Part shown: one piece after another, positions 8,427 through 18,675 of the stretch
How the letters are laid out: the number at the start of each line of letters is the position of its first letter
Numbering within the stretch: position 1 is the first letter of the stretch
Source of the DNA: Chloroflexota bacterium
GTDB taxonomy: Bacteria; Chloroflexota; Anaerolineae; Caldilineales; Caldilineaceae
Direction: 5' to 3'
Length of the DNA stretch: 64,000 nucleotides
Assembly: GCA_016861025.1 (NCBI GenBank)
Contig: BOKO01000003.1
Coordinates: 386,001 to 450,000 of the forward strand
Translations under genes and position numbers: made by a program
The notes under the pieces: generated by a model
What the model was told of the DNA's origin: nothing
Database searches by the model: none
The model's input: only the letters and a program-made list of their open reading frames with translations

Positions 8427-8770
8427 GCGTAGGGATGATGGCGCAAAGCGCGGCGCGTACAGCGACCGCACCGACCTTGATCGGAAGCGGTTTTCTCATC
8501 GGTCTGTGCACTGTGCCTTGCAGCGGAGCCGTCTATCTGGGTGTGCTTAGCCTGCTTGCCTTGCAACCGACGGCGCTGCTGGGCTTCGGCTATCTGGTGC
8601 TCTATAATCTGATGTTCGTGCTGCCGTTGGTGGTCATCTTGGCGGCGGCGTCGGCTCGCCCCACGCTCAACCGCCTGGCCCACTGGAACCTGCATCATAA
8701 AGAGTGGATGCGCCTGGCGTTGGGGGGCGGCGTTGTGGTGATGGGACTGCTCATTCTGGCGACCGCTTGA
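8423..8770 (+). CDS. Short CcdA/DsbD-like membrane protein (half-length)
   Basis: 115 residues with three to four membrane helices. GLCTVPCSGAVYLG matches the Cys-containing helix of the second half of CcdA/DsbD thiol-electron transporters, and the following helices align with the C-terminal half of that family. A complete CcdA has about 240 residues and a matching Cys helix in its first half, which is missing; the DUF2933 gene occupies its place and overlaps by ATGA. It may be a natural half-size partner that dimerises, or a truncated relic. Electron delivery to exported thiols or copper proteins is the likely theme. Confidence 0.72.
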   Translation: MSVGMMAQSAARTATAPTLIGSGFLIGLCTVPCSGAVYLGVLSLLALQPTALLGFGYLVLYNLMFVLPLVVILAAASARPTLNRLAHWNLHHKEWMRLALGGGVVVMGLLILATA

Positions 8771-8897
8771 GCCAACTGGGGATGAGGCATCGCCTCACCC
8801 CCAGTGATGCGTCCCCGTTATGCTCCACAGAAGACGCGCAATCACAGACCGCACCTACGGTTGTTCGGCTTCTATTTGCGTCGTCGATAAGTTTGCA

Positions 8898-9380
8898 CTA
8901 CTCACCGCTCGTGACAGTAATCCACCATTGAAACGTACGTTCCTCCTCGCCCCAGCGGCTCTTGAAAAAGGTGAGGATCGCTCGAATTTCATCATCGCTC
9001 AACCGATCGCCAAAGGCCGGCATGCGCAGATTCTCCGCCGGGTCGCCGCCCTCGCGGATGACGGTCAACAAAAGCGAGTCAGCATGATGCCAGGTGTGCC
9101 CGCTGCTGTCCTGTGGCGGCGGCGGAAAGCTGCCGTCGGGCAAGCGCACTTTCCAGTCGGGCGCGCCTTCCAGGTTGGCGCCATGACAACTTGCGCAATA
9201 ATGCGCGTAGAGTCTCTCGCCTTCCGCCACAGCGGCCGGATTCAGCGTAGGCAACGGGGGCGCCGCCGTCCCATTGATGACGACCGGCTGCGGAGTGCCA
9301 AAGGTTGTCAGTGCGCTGACTAGCAACAGGAGCAACAGCCCAACTGCCAAGATAGACAGTAGAAGTGTTCGACCGAGCAT
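8898..9380 (-). CDS. Membrane-anchored c-type cytochrome
   Basis: 160 residues: an N-terminal membrane helix (LLLSILAVGLLLLLLV), a proline-rich linker, and a class I cytochrome c domain with the heme site CASCH and a distal Met in NLRMPAFG. The usual C-terminal ILTFFKS helix is present. The start at 9380 leaves 11 bases to the upstream YHS gene; alternative upstream starts would overlap it. It is the last gene of a minus-strand operon with cupredoxin and YHS proteins and could pass electrons between them and a terminal oxidase (inference). Confidence 0.87.
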   Translation of the reverse strand: MLGRTLLLSILAVGLLLLLLVSALTTFGTPQPVVINGTAAPPLPTLNPAAVAEGERLYAHYCASCHGANLEGAPDWKVRLPDGSFPPPPQDSSGHTWHHADSLLLTVIREGGDPAENLRMPAFGDRLSDDEIRAILTFFKSRWGEEERTFQWWITVTSGE

Positions 9381-9391
9381 TGGAATACAGC

Positions 9392-9637
9392 TTACCGGAT
9401 CTCGCCGTTCGCCCGTTGGTTTGGGCATCGATGTCCGATGCAATCACCGCCATGCGCCAGCTCGGTGATATGGCGAGTGGCTGCCCGTACAAACAATCGA
9501 CGACACTCCTCCGAACAGAACAGATAACGGACGCCAATGTAGATTTCTTCGACAACTGCACTGCTTGCATCAATTTGCATGCCGCACATCGGATCAACCC
9601 AATTCGTCCGCAGAATTGAAACTCTGGTGTCCCTCAT
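9392..9637 (-). CDS. YHS-domain protein
   Basis: 81 residues. DPMCGMQID and YLFCSEECRRLF are the two halves of a YHS/TRASH-type metal-binding knuckle. A C-terminal tail has CIGHRC, giving a further Cys-x4-Cys. The ATG at 9637 has GGAG 10 bases upstream; the longer frame is rejected because it would overlap the cupredoxin gene. It is the second YHS gene in the island (the other is at 2370) and lies between a cupredoxin and a cytochrome. Confidence 0.8.
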   Translation of the reverse strand: MRDTRVSILRTNWVDPMCGMQIDASSAVVEEIYIGVRYLFCSEECRRLFVRAATRHITELAHGGDCIGHRCPNQRANGEIR

Positions 9638-9705
9638 TCCAGAAAGCTCCTTGCTTGCACGAAATACACTGAAGTGATTGCCATGACGATGCATTCCAGA
9701 TTCGA

Positions 9706-10128
9706 TCACCGAACCACCAGAACGCCCTTTTCTGTATGCCCGGGTAAAATGCACTGAAAGATGTATTCACCAGCTTTGGCAGGGATAAAAGTGAGTTTCG
9801 CTTGTTTTCCTACTGGCGCAACCACATGTAACTCAGGTGGGTTGCCGGTCATTACTGGACTGCCCATCCCTGCCATGACATGTGCTGCCAGTGGATCGGC
9901 CTTGGCCTGGGTGATCATTGGAAGTTTCTGAATAGCCAACTGATGCTCCTGATCACCGATATTGTAGAAATACAGCGTTGCTGGCTTACCGGCCAGCACC
10001 TCAACGCGAGCTGGGCTAAAGCGATTTTCGTCCGCCAGAACGGAGACCGTAGCAGACGATGGATTAGCGTTACAGGCCGCCAACAGGACAACGCCAATTA
10101 GAAAGCTCAGGAAACGAACAATATGCAT
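9706..10128 (-). CDS. Cupredoxin-domain lipoprotein
   Basis: 140 residues: signal peptide ending in LAAC (lipobox), then a plastocyanin-like beta barrel. A His in QEHQLAI and the C-terminal FQCILPGHTEKG supply the expected His/Cys/His copper ligands of a type 1 site, with Met-rich loop residues nearby. It should be lipid-anchored on the outer face of the membrane. It lies 13 bases downstream of the DUF3105 gene and 68 bases before the YHS gene, in the same operon. Confidence 0.9.
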   Translation of the reverse strand: MHIVRFLSFLIGVVLLAACNANPSSATVSVLADENRFSPARVEVLAGKPATLYFYNIGDQEHQLAIQKLPMITQAKADPLAAHVMAGMGSPVMTGNPPELHVVAPVGKQAKLTFIPAKAGEYIFQCILPGHTEKGVLVVR

Positions 10129-10141
10129 GACTCATCTCCAA

Positions 10142-10768
10142 TCAACTACCGATCCCATGGTGATCGATACCCTGATATTTTTGGATGAAGACCCGAATTC
10201 GATCCGCGTCCACATCATCCATCTTCAGGATGCGATTCCAGGCCGTCACCGCAATCTTTGCGCCCATGTCTTCATGACCCGTGACTCCATTGCTCCAGCC
10301 CGGCGCGTTCGGCGCCAGCACAACGCGCTGTCCCCTGTCGATATAGGCCTTCACGATCTCTGTCAGCGCCTCCACCGTTTCTGGGCAGCCAACAGGACAC
10401 TGATAATAGACAATGACGCCGCCATCCTCCATGTTGTGTAAGAGCACCTGATAGGGAAGCGGTTCGGTATAGATGCCCCATTCGGCGAGACTGCCGTAAT
10501 GCGGGCCTGAGGTTGGTGGGGTGTTGTTATACACTACAGTGACGATCGTGTTCTGCGGGATATGTGCGTTGCCGAGCGTAGCGACGGTTTCCTCACCGGC
10601 GACCGGCTGACTTCGCTGGATGTTGACGAAAATGATTAGCACAATCAGCAGAGTAAATATAGTCGCTGCGCCCACAACAAGATAGGTGAGCTGGCGTTCA
10701 GAGGAAGGCCGTTTACCTCGCCGTCGATGAGACTCTCTGGATTTTGAAGAACTTTGCCTGGCAAACAC
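10142..10768 (-). CDS. DUF3105 membrane-anchored protein
   Basis: About 208 residues beginning at a GTG four bases past the stop of the upstream gene, with GAAGAGAG as ribosome site. A basic Ser/Arg-rich N-terminus is followed by one membrane helix (TYLVVGAATIFTLLIVLI) and an extracellular DUF3105 domain with NNTPPTSGPHYG, a LLHNMEDGGV motif and a CPVGC pair. The His, Cys and Met positions make metal binding plausible but DUF3105 is uncharacterised as far as I know. A start at 10876 would overlap the preceding gene by 100 bases. Confidence 0.82.
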   Translation of the reverse strand: MFARQSSSKSRESHRRRGKRPSSERQLTYLVVGAATIFTLLIVLIIFVNIQRSQPVAGEETVATLGNAHIPQNTIVTVVYNNTPPTSGPHYGSLAEWGIYTEPLPYQVLLHNMEDGGVIVYYQCPVGCPETVEALTEIVKAYIDRGQRVVLAPNAPGWSNGVTGHEDMGAKIAVTAWNRILKMDDVDADRIRVFIQKYQGIDHHGIGS

Positions 10769-10772
10769 TTTT

Positions 10773-11555
10773 CTACTCTCTTCTGCGCGATGGCTGATCG
10801 GCCAGGAAACCTGCTTCCTGATGGAAGAGTTGATCGAGCAGGGGAAAGACCGTAAACGCAACGCCCCAGGCCGCAAGCGCGCCTGTCACCAGCCGCGCCC
10901 ACCAGTTGAAGGCGCCCAATTGATCGCCCGCATAGAACCCTGGAAAGGCATTGAACGTGATCCAGGCAAGCCATTGATTCGTATCGCGAAACCCGTCGGA
11001 GGACATTCCTCCTGTCAGCACGTCGTTGATTGCATGGGTTCCACCGTCGATGGCTAACGGGAGCAACGTAAGCAGCAACACGAACCAGGGCAGAGGCGCG
11101 CTTCGTCTGCCAAGCCGACGCAGCATGGTATAGGCAAGACCAAAGACCGGGGTGAGCGTATAAAATGAAATCATGCGGTCGCTCCAGGCTACCTTCCACC
11201 CCATTTCCGGCGTCCCCACAAATGCGCGCAGTTCCCACGGTGAAGATGCTGAAGCCGCCTGCTGAATCTCCGCCAGCGTATAGGTGAGCTTGGGACCAAA
11301 CAGGAACCAACTCCGCTGAGGCAGTTGATGGCAGAAAAGGCTGTAGAATCGATAGAGCAGGTCGCCCCAAAACTCCAATCCCAGATGCATGGCTAACGGC
11401 GCTGCAAAGGGCAGCAGCGTGAATATCAACAGCGGCGCCAGCAGCAAGGCCAGCCCATGACGCAAGAGAAGGACGACCATAGGGTCGGCAAACTTCAGAG
11501 ATGGCGATGTGTGGCGATGCGATGTATTGAACTCTCTGGCCAAATCTTCTTTCAC
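10773..11555 (-). CDS. DUF2085 membrane protein
   Basis: 260 residues with five or so membrane helices and the diagnostic FCHQLPQRSWFL motif of DUF2085. A long extracytoplasmic loop contains SDRMISFY. It heads a minus-strand operon that continues with DUF3105, cupredoxin, YHS and cytochrome c genes. The DUF2085-DUF3105 pairing suggests a membrane complex; its function is not known. The histidine kinase gene ends 154 bases upstream. Confidence 0.85.
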   Translation of the reverse strand: MKEDLAREFNTSHRHTSPSLKFADPMVVLLLRHGLALLLAPLLIFTLLPFAAPLAMHLGLEFWGDLLYRFYSLFCHQLPQRSWFLFGPKLTYTLAEIQQAASASSPWELRAFVGTPEMGWKVAWSDRMISFYTLTPVFGLAYTMLRRLGRRSAPLPWFVLLLTLLPLAIDGGTHAINDVLTGGMSSDGFRDTNQWLAWITFNAFPGFYAGDQLGAFNWWARLVTGALAAWGVAFTVFPLLDQLFHQEAGFLADQPSRRRE

Positions 11556-11709
11556 GATCGTTTATCTTCCTGTCGCCAGAGGGAGGATCATGGCGATGCA
11601 ATCTCTGTGTGCGAAATTATAATCGAGAATGAGAAGCTGTACATGCGCCATTTGGCGTGTATGCACCGGCTTGCTACAGTCGGTGCAAACCCCTGTCTAC
11701 AAACCCAGT

Positions 11710-13059
11710 TCAACCTGTCATGCTGACCGTTATCGTGACGCCTTGTTTGGGGACTGCATCGATGTGCAGGTTGGCGCCCACCAACTGCGCGCGTTCGTGC
11801 ATCCCCATCAAGCCAAAATGACCGCTGCGCGTGAAATCGGCGGTGGTCAGCGTCCCGTCGAAGCCGATGCCGTCGTCACAGACCGTCAGCTTGATCTGCC
11901 TGGGTTGAAAGGCCAGTGTGATCTCGATTTGTGAAGCGCCAGCGTGACGACGGGCGTTGTTGAGCGATTCCTGCGCAATGCGATAAAGCGCAAGCTCGAT
12001 ATCAGGCGCCAGCCGGCGCGGTTCGCCTAGCAATGCGAAGCCCGCCATCGACTCGCTGGCAAGCCGTTCAAGCGCCGGCGCCAGTCCAAGTTCTTCCAGG
12101 TAAAGCGGACGCAGCGCCTGACTGAAGCGGCGGACTTCCCCAATCGATTTCACGATCAGATGGCGCAATTCTGTTAGCTGTACATGCGCCAGTGCAGGGT
12201 CGCGGTCGAGCGTGCGCTGCACCTTCTGCGTCTTGTGGTTGAGGGCAATGAGGCTTTGCACTGTTTCGTCGTGCAATTCCCGCGCCAGACGGGCGCGCTC
12301 ATCTTCTTGCGCGCGCGTTACCACATGCAGATAAGTTTCCAATCCGGCTTGATAGCTTTGTATCCGCTCCGCCATTTGATCGATTGACCGACGCAGTGCT
12401 TCGATTTCGTCTACACCTCCGACCGGCTTGCCAAGAGAAGTAAAATCTCCCTCACCGATGCGATGCGTCCGTTCGGCCAAAAGCTGCAATGGATGTACGA
12501 TAAAGCGCAAGCCAAAAAACAAGGTAAGAAACGAAATTACAGTGGCGATGAGGAGCACGAAGGGCATAACCTGTTCAAAACGGATAAGTGGCTCGGTAAG
12601 ATGGGTGAGCGGCTCGCGCAAGACAAAACACCAAGAAAACCCTGGCACCGGGGCAGAGACCACAATATACTCAGCGCCAGCGAACGTCGCTACGGAATCG
12701 GTGGTGCCATCGATTTGGATTGTTGGGAGCGGCTCCGGTTCGGAGCCGCTGCTAAAAAGAATTCGGTCCTCAGCATCGATCAACAGCACCTGGGATTCAT
12801 AGCCGTTATCGACAGGCAGCAGCGCATCCAATAGCGCCTGGCTGAGTGGAGCGTCAGCCGCCAACAGCGCCAGCGCTTGCGCCATGACGGTGACAAGACG
12901 ACGGTTTTCGTCGATGGCAAGCCGACGCATGGAGGCCTGATGTGTACCAATCCCGGTCAGGGAAACAACGATGAGCAGAATCGTTAATGGCAAGATAGTC
13001 CAAAGGAGAACCTGTGCGCGCAAACTGCGCAGATGCAACGAACCTCGCAACCGGATCAT
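11710..13059 (-). CDS. NarL-family sensor histidine kinase
   Basis: 449 residues: membrane helix 1 (about 17-37), an extracellular sensor of about 125 residues, helix 2 (165-187), a HAMP linker (188-240), a HisKA_3 dimerisation domain with phospho-acceptor His263 in ARELHDETVQS, and a HATPase domain with ESLNNARRH and DDGIGFDG. The gene overlaps the response regulator by ATGA. The sensor has no obvious Cys/Met/His metal site, so copper sensing is suggested only by the surroundings. Confidence 0.93.
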   Translation of the reverse strand: MIRLRGSLHLRSLRAQVLLWTILPLTILLIVVSLTGIGTHQASMRRLAIDENRRLVTVMAQALALLAADAPLSQALLDALLPVDNGYESQVLLIDAEDRILFSSGSEPEPLPTIQIDGTTDSVATFAGAEYIVVSAPVPGFSWCFVLREPLTHLTEPLIRFEQVMPFVLLIATVISFLTLFFGLRFIVHPLQLLAERTHRIGEGDFTSLGKPVGGVDEIEALRRSIDQMAERIQSYQAGLETYLHVVTRAQEDERARLARELHDETVQSLIALNHKTQKVQRTLDRDPALAHVQLTELRHLIVKSIGEVRRFSQALRPLYLEELGLAPALERLASESMAGFALLGEPRRLAPDIELALYRIAQESLNNARRHAGASQIEITLAFQPRQIKLTVCDDGIGFDGTLTTADFTRSGHFGLMGMHERAQLVGANLHIDAVPKQGVTITVSMTG

Positions 13060-13715
13060 AGCGAACCCTTGGGCAGTTCAATCCATCCCAATTGTAATGC
13101 TTTGGTGACGGCTTCCGTGCGACTCGCCACCCCGAGCTTGGCATAAATATTTGCCAGATGTCCCTGCACGGTGCGATCACTGATATTGAGTTGACGCCCG
13201 ATCCCCCGGTTGGTGAGGCCTTCCGCCGCATATCCAAGCACTTCGCGCTCGCGTTCAGAGATCGGTTCGATCAGGTTGACTGTGTGATGGTTTTGCGCTA
13301 TTCGAGCCACCAGTGTGCGAGCTGCCTCAGCGCCAATCGCCAGTTGTCCTGCAGCCACAGTGCGCACTGCTGCAATGATCTGGCTGGCGTCAGCAGTTTT
13401 CAGGACATAGCCGCGGGCGCCAGCTTCGATTGCCGCCATTACAAATGGATCGTCGTCATAGGCGGTCAAGATCAAAACGCGCACAGGCAACTTGCGCTCC
13501 ATCACCCATCGCGTTACGTCGATGCCTGTTGCATCTGGCATACGAATGTCAAGGATAGCCAGACTGGGCAAAAGACTCTCGATGCGTTGTTTGGCCACCT
13601 CGCCGTTAGACGCCTCCGCCACCACCACAATGTCGGACTCTTCCTCCAGAAAATCGCGGATGCCTTGACGGACAACCGCATGATCGTCCGCCAGAACAAC
13701 TCGAATCACGGACAT
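13056..13715 (-). CDS. NarL/LuxR-family response regulator
   Basis: 219 residues: a receiver domain with acidic pocket ADDH and phospho-acceptor Asp56 (LAILDIRMPD), conserved Thr/Lys downstream (LTAY, LKTAD), then a LuxR-type helix-turn-helix (about 150-212) with SEREREVLGYAAEGLTNRGI and VQGHLANIYAKLGV. It is the first gene of the pair, with the kinase following in a 4-base overlap. Likely targets are the flanking metal genes, but no binding site was identified. Confidence 0.94.
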   Translation of the reverse strand: MSVIRVVLADDHAVVRQGIRDFLEEESDIVVVAEASNGEVAKQRIESLLPSLAILDIRMPDATGIDVTRWVMERKLPVRVLILTAYDDDPFVMAAIEAGARGYVLKTADASQIIAAVRTVAAGQLAIGAEAARTLVARIAQNHHTVNLIEPISEREREVLGYAAEGLTNRGIGRQLNISDRTVQGHLANIYAKLGVASRTEAVTKALQLGWIELPKGSL

Positions 13716-13830
13716 GTCACACTACCTTCATCAAATTGCTACCCCCAACCTTGCAATGGCTAGCGGACGTCCCTGGCCGCCCGTGAGTCATGGACATCTG
13801 TGGTCGATGTTGAACATTCACAATCAACCT

Positions 13831-14094
13831 TCATGTGCGGAGCAGCGTCGCGCGTACGTCCAGATATTCTTCCTTGGAAATCTCGCCGCGTGCATAGCGC
13901 GCCTGCAAAATATCCAACGCTGACTGAACCTGTGGATCGCTCTCTGACGCGCCGGTGTTGAAACGGCCGCCTGGCGCGGAAAGCCGGATCAGCCATACAA
14001 TCAATACAACGACGGCGGCTGTGAAGCCGATCATCAACAGCCAGCCAAACCACATGCCGCCCCAGCCCAATCCCCAATCGTGTCCCATCATCAT
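13831..14094 (-). CDS. SHOCT-domain small membrane protein
   Basis: 87 residues: a Met/His/Gly/Trp-rich N-terminus, one membrane helix (about 17-41), and a C-terminal SHOCT motif (ILQARYARGEISKEEYLDVRATL). Proteins of this build are frequent companions of copper ATPases. AAAGGAGCG precedes the ATG. It diverges from the Met-rich gene across a 162-base spacer that probably holds promoters for both. Confidence 0.87.
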   Translation of the reverse strand: MMMGHDWGLGWGGMWFGWLLMIGFTAAVVVLIVWLIRLSAPGGRFNTGASESDPQVQSALDILQARYARGEISKEEYLDVRATLLRT

Positions 14095-14256
14095 GATGTG
14101 CGCTCCTTTCTATACGATTGAATCTAATTGATTTCAGCGTAGCATGCGCTTATGAAGGAAATGTGAACAAGAGGTCTTCATATTTGCTTCAAATCTGACG
14201 TGTATGCTGGAGGCGGCAAAGTATTTTGAGTTTGTTCATAACGTCAGGAGCAAAGC

Positions 14257-15336
14257 ATGTTTCTTAGAAAATTTAGTTCATCCGGGCTTTTCGCCGCCCT
14301 TGCAACGGCCATTTTATTCGGCTTGCTAAATTGGGGCGATGCGCAGGCGTCTTCGCTGATGGCGGTAGACGAAGACGTCCTCCAGCAAACGATGCCTGTG
14401 ACCGGCACAATGCCAGGACCTGGCATGATGGTCGGCATGCCCATGCGTCAGCAGGAAGCTATGACCGGCGCAATGACAATGCAGCCCAGGATGATGCAGG
14501 GCGGCATGGGACAGATGATGGCGCACATGGCGCGCATGCAGGCGATGATGGCGCGGATGCAGCGCATGATGGCCGGCGGCATGATGGGCAGCAGCGCACC
14601 CATGACCGGCACAATGCCCATGACAGGCATGATGCAAGGCGATATGGGCGAAATGATGGCGATGATGGCCGAAATGCAAGAAATGATGGCTGAGATGCAA
14701 GGCATGATGGCTGGTGAGATGATGGCTGGCGGCATGCCAATGGGTGGTCAAATGCAAGGCCAGCAAATGCAAGGCGGCATGATGGGTCAGATGCCAATGA
14801 TGGGGACGATGATCCTGATTGCTCCCATGCCGATGGGCGGCATGATGCAGATGCCAGGCATGGGCATGACGCCAGGCATGAACATGGGCGGCATGATGGG
14901 GCAAATGCCGATGATGCAGGGCATGGGGATGGGCGGCATGATGGGACAAGGCGCGCCCCAGGCGGCTGCGCCAGCCTCCCCGCCCACCCCGGCGCAGGGA
15001 AACGCGGCGCAGACCGGCAAACTGGGCGCCATCGATATCAAGGTGACGCCGCCCGACCTCAGCAACATCCAGGGCGACACGATCGACTTCACCGTCGATC
15101 TCAACGCCGCTGGCGCCGATCTGAGCTTCGATCTTGCCGAACTGGCGACGCTGAGCATTGCGGGCCATGCCATGCCCGCCGCTGCCTGGGAAGTTGTCTA
15201 CGACCACGGCCACCATGTCAATGGCGTGCTCAAGTTCCCGGCGCACATGTCCGGCCCGGTGGAGAGCGCTACATTGACTATCACCGACCCGGCGGGCGGA
15301 GAATCGCTGATATTGACCTGGCCGCCAGCGCAATGA
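14257..15336 (+). CDS. Secreted methionine-rich repeat protein
   Basis: 359 residues. A signal peptide (about 1-32, AQA cleavage motif) is followed by roughly 200 residues (35-235) of irregular Met-Gly-Gln repeats such as GGMMGQMPMM, GMGMGGMM and EMQGMMAGEMM; I count about 73 Met in the whole protein. A Pro/Ala linker leads to a beta-rich domain (about 258-359) with a DHGHHVNGVLKFP motif that recalls a widespread exported domain I cannot name. Met clusters bind Cu(I), so a copper sponge or carrier is the best guess. CAGGAG precedes the ATG; the CopB ATPase gene follows. Confidence 0.85.
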   Translation: MFLRKFSSSGLFAALATAILFGLLNWGDAQASSLMAVDEDVLQQTMPVTGTMPGPGMMVGMPMRQQEAMTGAMTMQPRMMQGGMGQMMAHMARMQAMMARMQRMMAGGMMGSSAPMTGTMPMTGMMQGDMGEMMAMMAEMQEMMAEMQGMMAGEMMAGGMPMGGQMQGQQMQGGMMGQMPMMGTMILIAPMPMGGMMQMPGMGMTPGMNMGGMMGQMPMMQGMGMGGMMGQGAPQAAAPASPPTPAQGNAAQTGKLGAIDIKVTPPDLSNIQGDTIDFTVDLNAAGADLSFDLAELATLSIAGHAMPAAAWEVVYDHGHHVNGVLKFPAHMSGPVESATLTITDPAGGESLILTWPPAQ

Positions 15337-15386
15337 AGGCTGCATTCTCGGTTGACGATAGCGCTACGTGAAATCTACAGTTGGTT

Positions 15387-15415
15387 GAGCAGACACGGAG
15401 GACCCGTGTCTGCTC
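15387..15415 (+). terminator. Hairpin between Met-rich gene and copB
   Basis: A perfect 12-base-pair inverted repeat with a 5-base loop lies in the 115-base spacer. There is no T-run after it, so it is more likely an mRNA-stabilising or attenuating hairpin than a strong terminator. It could set the expression ratio of the two genes. Confidence 0.5.
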
Positions 15416-15451
15416 CTGTCATATAGGGGCCGGCGAGAAAGGACGCTGTTC

Positions 15452-17560
<2,109 letters not shown>

Positions 17561-17685
17561 CGATATCTGGGCGGTGGCGTGGCTTGCGGCGAACCGGAAG
17601 ATTCCACCAGCAAGGGGTGGCGCAGGTTGCATTATTTACGGCTATCTGGTTATTCTGGCCCGTAGCCGGTAGCTGTTTTTATTCA

Positions 17686-17714
17686 TTGACGCAGATAAGG
17701 CGTTATCCTATACT
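17686..17714 (+). promoter_or_regulatory. Near-consensus promoter for a leaderless mRNA
   Basis: TTGACG at 17686-17691 and TATACT at 17709-17714 are spaced by exactly 17 bases. The expected transcription start, about seven bases after the -10 box, coincides with the ATG at 17721. No ribosome site precedes that ATG. The antitoxin is therefore probably translated from a leaderless transcript. Confidence 0.7.
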
Positions 17715-17720
17715 TAGTAT

Positions 17721-18095
17721 ATGACAGCGGACCTGACCCAGGAACAGATGGCTAGATACAAACGGACAGCCTGGCTCCGTGAGAAAACGCGCAGGCGGGT
17801 CGCAAACGATCGCCGGCAAGCTGCGGTTCCCATAGCTGAACGAGCTGCCGCCATCTTGAAGGAACAGTTTGGTGCACAGCGCGTGATTCTGTTTGGTTCT
17901 CTGGCGCATGGACATTGGTTTGGTCCGAAATCCGATATCGATCTGGCAGCGGAAGGAATACAGGTATCTGATTTCTGGCGCGCCTGGTGCGCACTTGATG
18001 AGATTGATTCGGATTTCGAGATTAACCTCATCGCCATCGAATCAGCTTCTGCATCGCTGCAAGAGGCACTCGCCCATGAGGGGGTTGAATTATGA
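17721..18095 (+). CDS. mntA: MNT-type nucleotidyltransferase antitoxin
   Basis: 124 residues with the minimal nucleotidyltransferase motif GS (59-60) followed by DID (Asp72 and Asp74) in LFGSLAHGHWFGPKSDIDLA. In type VII toxin-antitoxin systems such enzymes inactivate the HepT ribonuclease by adding AMP to its tyrosine. The 4-base overlap with the HepT-like gene supports this pairing. A basic N-terminal extension of about 30 residues precedes the core. Codon use is less GC-rich than in neighbours, hinting at transfer. Confidence 0.87.
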   Translation: MTADLTQEQMARYKRTAWLREKTRRRVANDRRQAAVPIAERAAAILKEQFGAQRVILFGSLAHGHWFGPKSDIDLAAEGIQVSDFWRAWCALDEIDSDFEINLIAIESASASLQEALAHEGVEL

Positions 18096-18607
18096 TTCCC
18101 CGTTATCGTGCGTTGGCGAGGCGCATCGAGATCGAGCTCGCTGCGTTAGACAACACGCAACAGGTTGCACGTAGACACTGGCAGCGATCGCTCATCCAGG
18201 AAACAGACAGAGACGCATTTTTCAACTCTGTGGCGCTAAACCTGCACTCGTTTTACTCAGGCTTGGAGCGGATCTTCGAGCTGATCGCCAATGAACTTGA
18301 TGGTGGGGTGCTAGGTGGATCAGGTTGGCACAGCGAACTGCTCCAGCAAATGACGTTGGATTTAAAAGATATCCGTCCACCCGTGTTGGAGTCATCGACT
18401 GCGGCGCAGTTGGACGAGTATCGTAAATTCAGGCACCGCATTCGTAACATTTATGCAGGCGACCTGGATGCAAACCGCATGCAGACCCTGGTTGAGAAAT
18501 TGCCACTATTGTGGGAACTTCTACAACAAGAGTTAGGCGCTTTTGTCCGGTTTCTCGAAGGAATTGCAAATAGCGACGAATCATCCGTCATTTCCCCTGA
18601 CGATTGA
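18092..18607 (+). CDS. hepT: HepT-like ribonuclease toxin
   Basis: 171 residues, mostly alpha-helical. FRHRIRNIYAGDLD (about 113-126) matches the catalytic R-H-x-x-R-x-x-Y motif of the longer HepT-like group, where the tyrosine is the AMPylation target of the MNT partner. The start overlaps the antitoxin stop (ATGA). It would cleave RNA when free and be neutralised by the preceding gene product. Whether it is a full toxin is inference from family and context. Confidence 0.83.
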   Translation: MIPRYRALARRIEIELAALDNTQQVARRHWQRSLIQETDRDAFFNSVALNLHSFYSGLERIFELIANELDGGVLGGSGWHSELLQQMTLDLKDIRPPVLESSTAAQLDEYRKFRHRIRNIYAGDLDANRMQTLVEKLPLLWELLQQELGAFVRFLEGIANSDESSVISPDD

Positions 18608-18622
18608 TTTATCCATGTTAGC

Positions 18623-18650
18623 GTACGGACACGAAATATTGTGTTCGTAC
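18623..18650. terminator. Hairpin between convergent hepT and dehydrogenase genes
   Basis: A 10-pair inverted repeat (one G-T wobble) with an 8-base AT-rich loop sits in the short convergent spacer. There is no clear T-run on either side. It may end or stabilise both transcripts. Confidence 0.45.
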
Positions 18651-18675
18651 ACTCTAGGGTGAAGTACTGCCGCTA

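Noticed and set aside
10768..10876. Longer DUF3105 start at 10876
   Set aside because: It would overlap the DUF2085 gene by about 100 bases; a GTG with ribosome site lies right after the stop.
14326..15345. Long His-rich frame on the minus strand opposite the Met-rich gene
   Set aside because: It arises because ATG on one strand reads CAT on the other; it has no ribosome site and the plus-strand frame has a signal peptide and folded domain.
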